This document shows, piece after piece, positions 9,398 through 19,317 of a stretch of 64,000 nucleotides of DNA. Made by a program: the position numbers and the translations under genes. Location: contig UQHJ01000003.1 in NCBI GenBank assembly GCA_900540885.1, forward strand, positions 43,001-107,000, given 5' to 3'. This DNA comes from an uncultured Prevotella sp. (GTDB lineage: Bacteria > Bacteroidota > Bacteroidia > Bacteroidales > Bacteroidaceae). Under the pieces are notes generated by a model. The model did no database searches. It had not been told where the DNA came from and saw only the letters and a program-made list of their open reading frames with translations. Position 1 is the first letter of the stretch. Every line of letters begins with the position of its first letter.

Positions 9398-10759
9398 ATG
9401 GCTCAGAAACCTAGTATACCTAAAGGCACACGCGATTTCGGTGCAGTCGAAATGGCGCGTCGCAATTACATCTTCAACACCATTCGTGAGGTGTATGCCC
9501 TCTATGGCTTCCGTCAGATCGAAACGCCAGCAATGGAAAACCTCTCTACCCTTATGGGTAAGTATGGCGAAGAGGGTGACAAGCTACTATTTAAAGTACT
9601 CAATTCAGGCAACTTCCGTGGTGAAGTATCAGCCGAAGAGTATAGCGAGAAGAATGCGGCACAATTGGCAGCTCGCTTCTGCGAGAAAGGATTGCGTTAC
9701 GACCTCACCGTACCTTTTGCACGTTATGTGGTACAACATCGTGATGAGTTGCAGATGCCCTTCAAGCGTTATCAGATACAACCCGTGTGGCGTGCTGACC
9801 GTCCTCAGAAAGGTCGCTATCGTGAGTTCTATCAGTGCGATGCCGATGTAGTAGGTTCCGACTCCTTGCTCAATGAGGTGGAATTAATGCAGATTGTAGA
9901 CGAAGTGTTCACTCGCTTTGACATTCGCGTTTGCATTAAGATTAATAACCGCAAGATACTGAGCGGTATCGCTGAGATTATTGGTGCTGCTGATAAGATT
10001 GTAGACATCACAGTAGCCATTGACAAACTCGATAAGATAGGTCTTGACAAGGTAAACGAAGAACTGCGTGCCGTAGGTCTGAGTGATGAGGCAGTAGAAA
10101 AGTTGCAGCCCATTATATCCCTTTCTGGCACCAATGAGCAGAAGCTCGACACGATGCGTCAGGTCTTAGCACAGAGTGAGACGGGTTTGAAGGGCGTAGA
10201 AGAAGTAGCTTTCGTACTCGATACGCTCAAGGCAAGCCACTTGCGTAATGAGTTAGAACTTGACCTTACCTTGGCACGTGGCTTGAACTATTATACAGGT
10301 TGCATCTTTGAAGTAAAGGCACTTGACGTGCAGATAGGTTCTATCACAGGAGGTGGCCGTTATGACAACTTGACTGGCATCTTTGGTCTGCCAGGATTGA
10401 GTGGCGTAGGTATCTCGTTTGGTGCAGACCGCATCTATGACGTACTGACACAACTCGACCTCTATCCAGCCGAGACCAATTCTGGTGCGCGCATTCTCTT
10501 CATCAACTTTGGCGCAAAAGAGGCCGCACACTGCTTGCAGTTAGCTGCTGCCATTCGCAAAGCAGGCATCTCAGCCGAAGTCTATCCCGACTCTGTGAAG
10601 ATGAAGAAGCAAATGAGCTATGCCAATGCTCACCATGTTCCTTTTGTAGCCCTTGTTGGCGAAACAGAAATGGCTGAAGGCAAGGTTGCTCTCAAAAATA
10701 TGGAAACGGGCGAACAACAAAGCCTCACGATTGATGAGGTGATTGAGACGATAAAATAA
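9398..10759 (+). CDS. hisS: histidyl-tRNA synthetase
   Basis: A 453-residue class II aminoacyl-tRNA synthetase that charges tRNA-His. Visible signatures: motif 1 region near the N-terminus (KGTRDFG), motif 2 (RADRPQKGRYREFYQCD), the histidine-specific ARGLNYYTGCIFEV and motif 3 (GGGRYDNLTGIFG...GVGISFGADR), then the C-terminal anticodon-binding domain (ILFINFGAKEAAHCLQLA onward). The start was placed at ATG 9398 (MAQKPSIPKGTRDF) because the longer frame begins inside the promoter box. Ordinary length, flanked by repeats on both sides, so it is probably monocistronic or loosely linked to the next gene. Confidence 0.95.
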   Translation: MAQKPSIPKGTRDFGAVEMARRNYIFNTIREVYALYGFRQIETPAMENLSTLMGKYGEEGDKLLFKVLNSGNFRGEVSAEEYSEKNAAQLAARFCEKGLRYDLTVPFARYVVQHRDELQMPFKRYQIQPVWRADRPQKGRYREFYQCDADVVGSDSLLNEVELMQIVDEVFTRFDIRVCIKINNRKILSGIAEIIGAADKIVDITVAIDKLDKIGLDKVNEELRAVGLSDEAVEKLQPIISLSGTNEQKLDTMRQVLAQSETGLKGVEEVAFVLDTLKASHLRNELELDLTLARGLNYYTGCIFEVKALDVQIGSITGGGRYDNLTGIFGLPGLSGVGISFGADRIYDVLTQLDLYPAETNSGARILFINFGAKEAAHCLQLAAAIRKAGISAEVYPDSVKMKKQMSYANAHHVPFVALVGETEMAEGKVALKNMETGEQQSLTIDEVIETIK

Positions 10760-10766
10760 TTTTTTA

Positions 10767-10905
10767 GTTGGCGAGTTGACGAGTTAACAAGTTGACAAGT
10801 TAACAAGTTGACGGGTAAGTTTGTTTTGTAGTTGATGCGTAATAGTAGCTGTCAACAAGCGAACAAACTTACCCGTCAACTTGTTAACTCGTCCACTTGT
10901 CAACC
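10767..10905. repeat. palindromic 9-bp-unit element C
   Basis: Left arm of GTTGACGAGTTAACAAG-type 9-mers, core ACGGGTAAGTTTG...CAAACTTACCCGT, and an inverted right arm. It fills the hisS to GltD-like gap. Confidence 0.87.
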
Positions 10906-10962
10906 AAAAAACGTGTCACCTCAAAAAGATGTCAACCAAAAGAACTTGCAATTTTAAGAAGA

Positions 10963-12321
10963 ATGGAAAGCAACAACATACAACCTATGCAGCAAAGTGC
11001 GCATAGCACCTATTTTGAAGAAGTAAATCGCATGTATACCACGCGTGAGGCCATAGAAGAGGCCAAGCGTTGCTTACATTGTAAAGTGCCCCAATGTCGC
11101 AAAGGGTGTCCGATTGAAAATAACATACCCGACTTTATACACGAACTCTCTAAGGGTAACATGGGTGAGGCCATGACCATCTTACACGAGAAGACCAACC
11201 TACCCGCTATATGTGGCCGTGTGTGTCCACACGAGAAACAATGCGAAGGCCACTGTGTGTTAGGCCGCAAGGGCAATCCCGTGCGTGTAGGTAAACTTGA
11301 GAGCTTTATCGCTCAGTTTGATGCCGAAATGAACCTAACGCATGAGCGCATACCCGAAAAGACCCGTGGTAAGGTAGCCGTTATCGGTTCAGGTCCGGCA
11401 GGTCTTACCGTCGCAGGCGACTTGGCGCGTCAAGGCTTCAACGTAACCATCTTTGAGGGACAACCCGAGTTGGGGGGCGTATTGATGTATGGCATACCCG
11501 AATATCGATTACCCAAAGCTGTCGTACGCAATGAGGTGAAGCGCATAGAAGCCTTAGGCGTACACTTCGTGACCAATTGTTTGGTAGGTTCACCCGAAAG
11601 CAAAGTCACCGTTGATAGCCTCTTTGCCCAAGGCTTTGATGCCATATTTATGGGCACAGGTACGGCCTTGCCTCAGAACCTCAATATTCTAGGTGCCAAC
11701 CTACGCCGCGTAACTCAATCAACCGACTTCCTACACAATGTCAATGCCTACGTAGAAGGAGCAATGCCCTACGAAATGGTGCCCCTTCGCAAAGGCGATC
11801 GCGTAGCTGTGATTGGTGGTGGCAATGTGGCCATGGACGCAGCTCGTACTGCTCGTCGATTGGGAGCAGACGTGACCGTTATCTATCGTCGTACGCAAGA
11901 AGAGATGCCCGCTATCAAGAGCGAGTACGATGATGCAGTAAAAGAAGGCGTAAAGTTTATGTGGAAGACCAACTCTATTGAGTTCTTGGGCAATGACAAA
12001 GGCCGTGTGCGTGCCATTCGCCTTTCTACCCCAGAGGGAGAACACACCGTAGAGTTCGATCGCGTGTTCTTAGCCATTGGTTCGCGTCCTGCCAACCGTA
12101 TCGTCAGTACCACAACGGGTATAGAGGTAGACGAGAAGGGCTACGTAATCGTAGGTCAACGTCCTATGGGCATGACAACACGTCGTGGCGTCTTTGCGGG
12201 TGGCGACGTTGTACACCGTCCGCAAACGGTCGTTCTCGCCATGAAGGCTGCCAAAGAAGTAGCCCTTGGTATCGCTCAATACGTAGATGCCATTAAGCTA
12301 TTAGAGGACTGCGGAGAGTAA
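10963..12321 (+). CDS. GltD-like NAD(P)H-dependent flavoprotein (glutamate synthase small-subunit family)
   Basis: A 452-residue cytoplasmic oxidoreductase. The N-terminal domain holds two cysteine clusters for Fe-S binding (CLHCKVPQCRKGCP and CGRVCPHEKQCEGHC). FAD-binding GSGPAGLTVAGDLARQG and NADP-binding GGGNVAMDAARTARRLG Rossmann motifs follow, with a C-terminal FAD contact GVFAGGDVVHRPQTVV. The family includes GltD and the stand-alone NfnB/SudA-like subunit. No large GltB subunit or NfnA partner is next to it, so a role in glutamate synthesis is not shown. The start was set at the ATG at 10963 because the upstream frame begins in repeat element C. Confidence 0.85.
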   Translation: MESNNIQPMQQSAHSTYFEEVNRMYTTREAIEEAKRCLHCKVPQCRKGCPIENNIPDFIHELSKGNMGEAMTILHEKTNLPAICGRVCPHEKQCEGHCVLGRKGNPVRVGKLESFIAQFDAEMNLTHERIPEKTRGKVAVIGSGPAGLTVAGDLARQGFNVTIFEGQPELGGVLMYGIPEYRLPKAVVRNEVKRIEALGVHFVTNCLVGSPESKVTVDSLFAQGFDAIFMGTGTALPQNLNILGANLRRVTQSTDFLHNVNAYVEGAMPYEMVPLRKGDRVAVIGGGNVAMDAARTARRLGADVTVIYRRTQEEMPAIKSEYDDAVKEGVKFMWKTNSIEFLGNDKGRVRAIRLSTPEGEHTVEFDRVFLAIGSRPANRIVSTTTGIEVDEKGYVIVGQRPMGMTTRRGVFAGGDVVHRPQTVVLAMKAAKEVALGIAQYVDAIKLLEDCGE

Positions 12322-12322
12322 T

Positions 12323-12547
12323 GCAAACTGCAATTTGGCGAACAGAACAAGAATAAAACATTAACGAAACAATTAATGAAATAATTAATGTTCAATTAAT
12401 GATAATTAATGTTCAAAACAAATCACGAAGCGCATAACATAAATAGTTAACGTTTAAGTTTAGGCGCGCTTCGCGCGTTGTTTTGAATATTAATTATCAT
12501 TAATTGAACATTAATTATTTCGTTAATTTTTTTGTTAATGTTCATTC
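12323..12547. repeat. AATTAATG-rich long palindrome, copy 1
   Basis: Left arm with repeated AATTAATG and GTTCAATTAATGATAATTAA units, a central CATAACATAAATAGTTAACG / GTTTAAGTTTAGGCGC region, and an inverted right arm. A second copy with the same centre in inverted orientation lies at 49538-49789. It occupies the space between two convergent genes. Confidence 0.85.
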
Positions 12548-12581
12548 ATGTTAAGTTTTCAAATTTCAATTTGAAAGTATC

Positions 12582-14183
12582 TCACCCCTTACAGAGACGA
12601 TTGAAATCCTCGTCAAACGTGTCGCGCTGCTTGGCGCGGTTCTTTATCGCTGTCTTGTAGTTATAGATAGTTTGGGTAGAGTAGAAGAGTAGGGTAGCAA
12701 TCTCTTGACTATTCGTCACGCCGAGGCGCATCAAGGCATAGATGCGTAAGTCAGTGGTCAGCGCATGCTCTGAAGGAGGCGTAATCTGCGCATCATCGCG
12801 CAGTAAGGCATTGAGTTGACACACGAAGTCGGGGTAGAGCAACGTAAAGGCGCGGTCGAAGCGATTGTAAAAGGAGTTCGCTTCTTCCTCTTGAATGCGT
12901 AAACGGCTGATTTTTGACAACAAATCGTCCGTCTTGCCCGCCTTAATGCTGCGCATGACCAGTTTGCGCAAGTTGTCCAACTTACTAATATAGATAGCAC
13001 TGAGGTCGAGAAAGAGGCGTAGATAGGTTTCTCGTCGTTGGTTTGTTTCATTAAGCTGTTGGTTGAGTTCAGCCAACAGCTTATTTTGTGCATGCAGTTG
13101 TAGACGGCGGTGGTTTAACTTCTTGTTTTGTTTGAGTGCAAGCACAATCATGCCTCCAAGTAGTAAAGCCAAAATGCTCACCCCACCTAAGCCCCAATAA
13201 AGTAACGTGGTGCGGCGATTTATCTGCGATTGATAGGCCGTTACGATTTTAGGCAATATATGAGAAATCTCAAGCATGCGCAAGCGATTGTTGTAGAACT
13301 GCGCGTCCTCCATCGAGCAGTAGATGTACTTCACAGCGCGGCTGGAGTATCGTTCGCCCTTTTCATACAAGTAGAGTGAAAGTTCTTGCAAGGCTAAGTT
13401 CTCTTTAAGTGGACATACCTGGTCAGAAATGCCCGCTTCCACCATGTAATGTTCGTATAAGTCCCAACGGTGAAGCATCTTATAGCCGCGCGCCAAGGCA
13501 TAGGCCGTTGAGGCGTAAAGGCGATTGTTTACCCCTACTTGATGCAGCACGCGGTGGTAGTAGCGCATAGCCAATTCGAGCTGATTTCCGTAGAAAGCCG
13601 CTTCGCCATGAAGGTAGTGATACATAGCACTGCCGCGTGGCGTATGTGCTATGGCTTGCAAGAGATACCGCAAGCGCAATGCGTTCATCTGTGGGGCAAA
13701 CTCACGGTCGTTGCAATAAGCTGACCAAAAGTTGTAGAGCCACGACATGGAGTAGTAATAGTTAAACTTCACCTGATCGGGCAGTGAATCGGGACGTATG
13801 CTCTTGAGTATGGCTTCTGCTTGACTGTAATAGCCACTTGTGGCTAAGAGCAGTCCGCGATGAATGCGGAATTTGTCGATGAAAATGCTATTTTTTGTTT
13901 TATAAGCCAAGTCTAATCCCCGTTTTACATACACCATAGCCGAATCAAATCGAAAGGTATAGTATTCTTCAAAGATGCAATTGTAAACGTTCAGTCGCTC
14001 CTCAGCCGTGATGGGTTGTTGCAATTGCTGCTTGATGCTGTCAATGCGGTGTTGCTTAGCGCTGACGAAGGTAGCGCGCTGCTCAACGTAGTGGTCGAGT
14101 CGCGTTAAGTCGTCGAGCGTAGAGGCCTGCAGTGATAGTCCGCAGAGCCATACGAGTAGTAAAACAATGCGATGTAAGGTCAT
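12582..14183 (-). CDS. DUF6377-type TPR/membrane transcriptional regulator
   Basis: About 533 residues. It has a signal peptide-like start (MTLHRIVLLLVWLCGLSLQA), helical TPR-like repeats over residues 20-330, one TM helix (WGLGGVSILALLLGGMIVLAL, about 340-360), a coiled coil (LHAQNKLLAELNQQLNETNQ), and a C-terminal LuxR-like helix-turn-helix (RLGVTNSQEIATLLFYSTQTIYNYK). This is the layout of the Bacteroidetes DUF6377 family, membrane-spanning regulators often next to outer-membrane receptor loci. It is divergent from the TonB-receptor-like/GH36 pair, which it may regulate (inference). Start at ATG 14183, since a longer TTG-started frame lacks support and a TACATTTG box lies at 14246-14253. 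Confidence 0.75.
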   Translation of the reverse strand: MTLHRIVLLLVWLCGLSLQASTLDDLTRLDHYVEQRATFVSAKQHRIDSIKQQLQQPITAEERLNVYNCIFEEYYTFRFDSAMVYVKRGLDLAYKTKNSIFIDKFRIHRGLLLATSGYYSQAEAILKSIRPDSLPDQVKFNYYYSMSWLYNFWSAYCNDREFAPQMNALRLRYLLQAIAHTPRGSAMYHYLHGEAAFYGNQLELAMRYYHRVLHQVGVNNRLYASTAYALARGYKMLHRWDLYEHYMVEAGISDQVCPLKENLALQELSLYLYEKGERYSSRAVKYIYCSMEDAQFYNNRLRMLEISHILPKIVTAYQSQINRRTTLLYWGLGGVSILALLLGGMIVLALKQNKKLNHRRLQLHAQNKLLAELNQQLNETNQRRETYLRLFLDLSAIYISKLDNLRKLVMRSIKAGKTDDLLSKISRLRIQEEEANSFYNRFDRAFTLLYPDFVCQLNALLRDDAQITPPSEHALTTDLRIYALMRLGVTNSQEIATLLFYSTQTIYNYKTAIKNRAKQRDTFDEDFNRLCKG

Positions 14184-14245
14184 GGTGGTCACTACTTGGA
14201 ACAAAAAGTTAATACTTATTAATGCTCATTTTCTATTTGATTTTG

Positions 14246-14253
14246 CAAATGTA
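14246..14253 (-). promoter_or_regulatory. promoter -7 box of the DUF6377-type regulator
   Basis: TACATTTG on the minus strand, 63 nt upstream of the ATG at 14183, fits TAnnTTTG. The 305-bp divergent spacer (14184-14488) holds this box and the receptor promoter and no other feature that I see. Confidence 0.5.
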
Positions 14254-14401
14254 GTGATTTACTTTTAATTCAGATATATCTACTTTAAGATTTTTTTTCG
14301 TTCGATTTAAAGCATTGATATTCAATGAGATAATAGTGTTGTCCTGCATAAAATAATCTACTTACCATTTACTTACTATGGCGTCTTGATGTGTCGAGCC
14401 G

Positions 14402-14409
14402 TAATTTTG
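14402..14409 (+). promoter_or_regulatory. promoter -7 box of the TonB-receptor-like gene
   Basis: TAATTTTG fits TAnnTTTG, giving a predicted leader of roughly 75-80 nt before the MLSMKSV start. Confidence 0.5.
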
Positions 14410-14488
14410 TCGTCGAAAACGCAAATACGGCGTTTTGCAATAAATGGTTTGCAAATGGCCGTTTCGACTGAAAACTCAACCAAACAAA

Positions 14489-16807
14489 ATGTTATCCATG
14501 AAATCAGTTACCTTTAAAGCGCTTACCTCCTGTGTGTTGCTCGCCTCAACCTTACAAGCACACGCACAACAAGAGGCAGCAGGCCAAGACGGCAAAGGCG
14601 AAGAGCGCAACGTAATGTTAAATGCTGCAGATGCAAACAAGCCACGTGAGATACAGATAGGTTTGCCCAGCGAAGATGTCAATGTATATGAAAATGGCCT
14701 ACCCGCCGTTTATTCATCGTCTGTTCACAAACTCTCGGCCCATTGGCGCAACGATGCCAGTCTGGGCAGTACAGGCCTACTTTCCCCTTCAGAGTCGGCT
14801 ATTACAACGGGCAATATCGCTTATGCCGTTACAGGCTTTACCGACTTTGGTCAACAACAGTTCCATGGCAAGCTTAACTACCGCATGAACCACTTCGGTA
14901 TGCAGAACTTCGACCTCAACTTTAACGGTGGAATCGGCAAAAATTGGCTCTATAATGCAGGAACGTATCAAAACTTCGACCCCGGTTCATTCAAACTCCA
15001 ATTTACTGATTATGCCGACCGCACGCAGATTTATCATGCAGGTCTTACACGCATATTGGGCGAGGGCAAGGGCTACATCTCATTACAGTATAAGCATGCC
15101 AATAGCAAGAACCCAGGCAACTTTGCCAATGCAGCCCCATTCATTTACGTAGGCGATGGATCTATCAAGAAGGTGAATGGCTTCGACCCAGGGCGCGACT
15201 CTTACGTGCCACGTAATGGGGCTTATACCTACACCGACATTATGAATGGCCAACAGAAAACGTGGAACTTCAATAAGGGCAGTGAAAACCGCTCACATGA
15301 GGTGGCTCTCCTCTCTAACTATCGTTTCGATAACGGACTGCAGTGGAAGTTTGATGCCAAGTTTATGTATGTGCCCGTCGCCAATTACGTCGATTTCGGT
15401 GGTAGCACCATTAGTAAAGTAACAGCGGCTGATGGTTATACCATCGATGAAAACGGCCAAAATCCGTATGAAGGACTCATTGAAGGCCGTCGCACGTGGT
15501 TACACTTCGGCAAGGTGACAAGTGGTATGTTCACCACCGAACTCAACAAGCAGTTTGGCCGTCATGCCGTTCGTCTCGGCCTTAATGAATGGTATTATCA
15601 CTTGAATTATCATTCATCGTCATTGCAGTGGACAGGTACAGTTGAACGCTATCCGCAGGTGCTTTATAGTATGGCAACCGACCCAACAGACCCCACACAG
15701 ACGGCTAAGCGTACACAATTCTATGGCTTTAACGAACTCAGTCCAGAGTACACGGTAGGTTCGGAAAATAAGTTGGCCGTTTACTTGACGGATAATTGGA
15801 AGATCAACAAGAAGCTAAACCTCTATTATGGTGGTCGCTTAGAGTACTATCGTATGTCGGCCGACCAAATCGCTCAGTCGCGTTTCTCTGGGTTCCATAT
15901 TGGCGACTTCAATACTTATAATCGCGATGAAAACGGCCAAATCGTAAGCACAGCACATAGTATCCACCCTGCTAATGTCACAAAGAATAAGTTGAACTAT
16001 GCAGCTACTGCCCAACTTACTTACGATGTGGTAGGTGGCTTTGGTGTCATGGCCGACGGAACGATCGCAACGCGTTTTCCACGTATCAGCGACTATGCAG
16101 GCACTGGTCCAACGGCTGAGCAGTACAAGCGCGTGACGATACCTTTGGTGCGCGGTGGTATCTATTACAAAAACAAATGGTTAGACCTCTCGTCAATGGT
16201 CACTTACATTGCGAAGTCGAACAATATCGACCAGCAAAACCTGACCAAACCTGGTACGAGTGAGGGTAAGACCGTATTGCTTATCTACAATATTCAGACT
16301 TTAGGTTGGACCACTACGGCCGAGATTAAGCCTTTCAAGAACTTCTCATTGCACGCGCTCTTCACTTATCAGAAGCCAGTGTATAAGAACTACAATGCCA
16401 GCGTAACGTTTAGCGACGGTCAACAGATGTCGGTGAATGCGAACAATATGATTGTAAAGGAAATCCCACAGATCCTTATCGAACTCGACCCGAAGTATAA
16501 CATCACGAAGGACTTGAACGTTTGGCTCTCATTCCGCTACTTTGGTAAGACTTACGCCAACCTCCAAGAGGCGCTCTACTTTAATGGCCACTGGGAAACA
16601 TTCGGTGGTATCAATTGGAACGTCAACAAGCGTCTCTCACTCGGAGCCAGCGTAGTTAACTTCCTAAACCAAAAGGGAGCGAAGGGTACAATCAGTGGCT
16701 CTGAACTCATTAAGAAGGAAGATGCTGGACAATACGCAGGTAAGTATATGAGCGGTAGTTACCTCCGTCCCTTAACCTTTGAGTTTAGCGCAAGCTTTAA
16801 GTTTTAG
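14489..16807 (+). CDS. TonB-dependent-receptor-like outer-membrane beta-barrel
   Basis: About 772 residues with a clear signal peptide (MKSVTFKALTSCVLLASTLQAHAQ). The rest is rich in alternating aromatic strands and ends in F-x-F (LTFEFSASFKF), typical of an outer-membrane barrel. The segment after the signal peptide (EIQIGLPSEDVNVYENGLPAVYSSS) looks like a shortened plug. I see no CarboxypepD_reg domain of the SusC type and no SusD gene beside it. The following gene is a secreted alpha-galactosidase, so a role in galactoside uptake is inferred. The start is ambiguous among ATGs at 14444, 14489 and 14498; the latter two give the canonical signal peptide. Confidence 0.75.
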   Translation: MLSMKSVTFKALTSCVLLASTLQAHAQQEAAGQDGKGEERNVMLNAADANKPREIQIGLPSEDVNVYENGLPAVYSSSVHKLSAHWRNDASLGSTGLLSPSESAITTGNIAYAVTGFTDFGQQQFHGKLNYRMNHFGMQNFDLNFNGGIGKNWLYNAGTYQNFDPGSFKLQFTDYADRTQIYHAGLTRILGEGKGYISLQYKHANSKNPGNFANAAPFIYVGDGSIKKVNGFDPGRDSYVPRNGAYTYTDIMNGQQKTWNFNKGSENRSHEVALLSNYRFDNGLQWKFDAKFMYVPVANYVDFGGSTISKVTAADGYTIDENGQNPYEGLIEGRRTWLHFGKVTSGMFTTELNKQFGRHAVRLGLNEWYYHLNYHSSSLQWTGTVERYPQVLYSMATDPTDPTQTAKRTQFYGFNELSPEYTVGSENKLAVYLTDNWKINKKLNLYYGGRLEYYRMSADQIAQSRFSGFHIGDFNTYNRDENGQIVSTAHSIHPANVTKNKLNYAATAQLTYDVVGGFGVMADGTIATRFPRISDYAGTGPTAEQYKRVTIPLVRGGIYYKNKWLDLSSMVTYIAKSNNIDQQNLTKPGTSEGKTVLLIYNIQTLGWTTTAEIKPFKNFSLHALFTYQKPVYKNYNASVTFSDGQQMSVNANNMIVKEIPQILIELDPKYNITKDLNVWLSFRYFGKTYANLQEALYFNGHWETFGGINWNVNKRLSLGASVVNFLNQKGAKGTISGSELIKKEDAGQYAGKYMSGSYLRPLTFEFSASFKF

Positions 16808-16811
16808 TTCG

Positions 16812-16932
16812 CTAATTGACGAGTTATTTAGTTAACGAGTTGACAAGTTGACGGGTAAGTTTGCTTTGCTTACCCCTATAAAAGAACAAGAGTAACTTAC
16901 CTGTTAACTCGTCAACTTGTCAACTTGTCAAC
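16812..16932. repeat. palindromic 9-bp-unit element D
   Basis: GTTAACGAGTTGACAAG-type units with the core ACGGGTAAGTTTG and the inverted arm CTTACCTGTTAACTCGTCAAC; between the receptor-like gene and the GH36 gene. Confidence 0.85.
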
Positions 16933-16951
16933 AAAAAAATATAAAAAAGCT

Positions 16952-19153
16952 ATGAACATCATACAGCAACTCGGCCGTCCAGCTATCGCATTGATGGCTA
17001 TGGCTATGGCCACAACGGCCGTTGACGCACAAACAGTGCGCGTAAGTACGAACAATACTGACCTCGTGTTGAAGGTTTCGCCCAAAGGTCGTCTTTATCA
17101 AGTATACTTTGGCGATAAACTGAAGAACGCCGCCGATTACGACAACCTCACTTGGAATACCTATGCTGCCTCAGACGGCGCAGTAAGTACGCGCGGCCAT
17201 GAAGTCTATGCAGGGTCGGGCAACGAAGACTATTTTGAACCCGCTGTGGCTATTACCCATGCTGACGGCAACATGACCACCTACCTTTATTATAAAGGCG
17301 TAGAGACAAAGGCCATTGAAGGTGGAACGGAAACGATCATCACCTTGCAGGACAATAAATACCCTGACACCGTAAAGTTACACTATGCCGCTTACGACAA
17401 GGAGAACGTGATCAAGGCTTGGACGGAGATAAGCCATAACGAGAAGAATCCTGTAACCTTGTGGCGCTATAGTAGCACGATGCTTTACTTTGACGCTTCC
17501 AAGTACTTCTTGACCTCTTACCATAGCGATTGGGCAAGGGAAGGACAACCCGAAACGGTACAACTCACCGCAGGAAAAAAGATAATTGACACGAAGTTGG
17601 GCACACGTGCAGCCATGCACACGGAACCCTTCTTTGAACTCGGACTGAACGAGCCCGCCAAGGAGAATGAAGGCAACGTTGTGCTCGGTACGATTGGTTG
17701 GACGGGTAACTTCCGCTTCACCTTTGAGGTGGACAACGTAGGCGGATTGCGCGTCATTCCAGCTATCAATCCGTATGCCAGCGACTATAAACTTCGTGCT
17801 GGTGAGACATTCACTACCCCAGAGTTTATCTTCACCACCAGCAGTACTGGCGTAGGGCAAGCCAGCCGCAACCTTCACGACTGGGCACGCCGTTACCAAG
17901 TCAACATGGGTATGGGCGACCGCTTGAGCTTGCTCAACAACTGGGAGAATACAGGTTTCGACTTCGATCAAAAGAGCCTGGCAGAACTGATGAAAGATGC
18001 CAAGGACTTAGGCGTTGACATGTTCTTGCTCGACGATGGTTGGTTCGCGAATAAATATCCTCGTAAGGACGACCATGCCGGCTTAGGCGACTGGGACGTA
18101 ACGCATAGCAAACTGCCTGAAGGTATTCCCGGTCTCGTACGCGATGCCAAGGCAGCAGGCGTGAAGTTTGGCATTTGGGTAGAACCCGAAATGGTCAATC
18201 CCAAGAGCGAACTCTTTGAGAAGCACCCCGACTGGGTCATTCAGCAGCCCAACCGCGAGACGTATTACTATCGCAACCAATTGGTGTTGGACATTTCCAA
18301 CCCCAAGGTGCAAGACTACGTGTTTGGCGTAGTAGACCGCATCATGACCGAAAATCCCGATGTAGCTTACTTTAAGTGGGACTGCAATAGTCCTATCACC
18401 AACATCTACTCGCCCTATCACAAGGCCAACCAAGGCAATACCTACATTGACCACGTGCGCGGTGTCTACAACGTAATGAGTCGTATTAAGGCCAAATATC
18501 CTAACTTGCCCATGATGCTCTGCTCGGGTGGTGGCGGCCGTATGGACTACGAAGCGCTGAAGTACTTTACCGAGTTCTGGTGCTCAGACGATACGGATCC
18601 CTACGAACGCCTCTATATTCAATGGAGCTTGTCAAAGTTCTTCCCTGCCAAAACGATGGGCTCGCACGTAACGAACTGGAACAAAAAGACTTCTGTAAAG
18701 TTCCGTACCGACGTATGCAGTTCTTGCAAGTTGGGCTTCGACATCGACCTCAAGCCTTTGAAGGGAACAGACGATTACACCTTCGTACAACAAGCTGTGA
18801 AGAATTGGTCACGCTTGAAACCCGTCATTCTTGACGGTGACCAATATCGCCTCGTTTCGCCTTACGAAACGGACCATAGTGCTTTGAACTACGTGTCGAA
18901 GGATAAGAGCCACGCTGTACTCTTTGCCTACAATCTCCACCCTCGCTACAAGGAACCACGCCTCTTGAAGGTGCGCATGCAAGGTCTTGACCCCCAACGT
19001 CAATATACGGTAGAGGAGATTAACCTTATGCCCGGCACACAGTCGACTTTCGACTTTAATGGCAAACGCTTTAGTGGCGACTACTTGATGAAGGTAGGAT
19101 TAGACGTACTTACTCCCGATGAGGGCACAAGCCACGTATTCGAATTGAAATAG
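16952..19153 (+). CDS. secreted GH36 alpha-galactosidase
   Basis: A 733-residue exported enzyme (signal peptide MNIIQQLGRPAIALMAMAMATTAVDAQ) that releases alpha-linked galactose, for example from raffinose-type oligosaccharides. Signatures run in order: FLLDDGWF, WVEPEMVNPKSEL, the nucleophile aspartate in YFKWDCN (D477) and the acid/base aspartate in CSDDTDPYERL (D546), with the glycine-rich CSGGGGRMDYE between them. The positions match GH36 MelA-type enzymes. Start at ATG 16952, because the longer TTG-started frame begins inside repeat element D. It probably shares a transcript with the receptor-like gene. A terminator follows at 19230-19284. Confidence 0.93.
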   Translation: MNIIQQLGRPAIALMAMAMATTAVDAQTVRVSTNNTDLVLKVSPKGRLYQVYFGDKLKNAADYDNLTWNTYAASDGAVSTRGHEVYAGSGNEDYFEPAVAITHADGNMTTYLYYKGVETKAIEGGTETIITLQDNKYPDTVKLHYAAYDKENVIKAWTEISHNEKNPVTLWRYSSTMLYFDASKYFLTSYHSDWAREGQPETVQLTAGKKIIDTKLGTRAAMHTEPFFELGLNEPAKENEGNVVLGTIGWTGNFRFTFEVDNVGGLRVIPAINPYASDYKLRAGETFTTPEFIFTTSSTGVGQASRNLHDWARRYQVNMGMGDRLSLLNNWENTGFDFDQKSLAELMKDAKDLGVDMFLLDDGWFANKYPRKDDHAGLGDWDVTHSKLPEGIPGLVRDAKAAGVKFGIWVEPEMVNPKSELFEKHPDWVIQQPNRETYYYRNQLVLDISNPKVQDYVFGVVDRIMTENPDVAYFKWDCNSPITNIYSPYHKANQGNTYIDHVRGVYNVMSRIKAKYPNLPMMLCSGGGGRMDYEALKYFTEFWCSDDTDPYERLYIQWSLSKFFPAKTMGSHVTNWNKKTSVKFRTDVCSSCKLGFDIDLKPLKGTDDYTFVQQAVKNWSRLKPVILDGDQYRLVSPYETDHSALNYVSKDKSHAVLFAYNLHPRYKEPRLLKVRMQGLDPQRQYTVEEINLMPGTQSTFDFNGKRFSGDYLMKVGLDVLTPDEGTSHVFELK

Positions 19154-19229
19154 TGATTTTAAGGTAACATAGAAAGATTGTCGTGCATTAGGGTAACAAA
19201 ATATAGACAATCGTGTAAGAAATGAGTGT

Positions 19230-19284
19230 GAACGATGAATACAAGCATTTTTCTCAAAAATGTACGTATTCATCGTTCTTTTTT
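19230..19284 (+). terminator. intrinsic terminator after the GH36 gene
   Basis: GAACGATGAATAC pairs with GTATTCATCGTTC around an inner AAAAATGT-type loop and is followed by TTTTTTAG. Confidence 0.85.
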
Positions 19285-19317
19285 AGTTCGTTTCTACAAA
19301 AAACTCTATAAGCGAAT

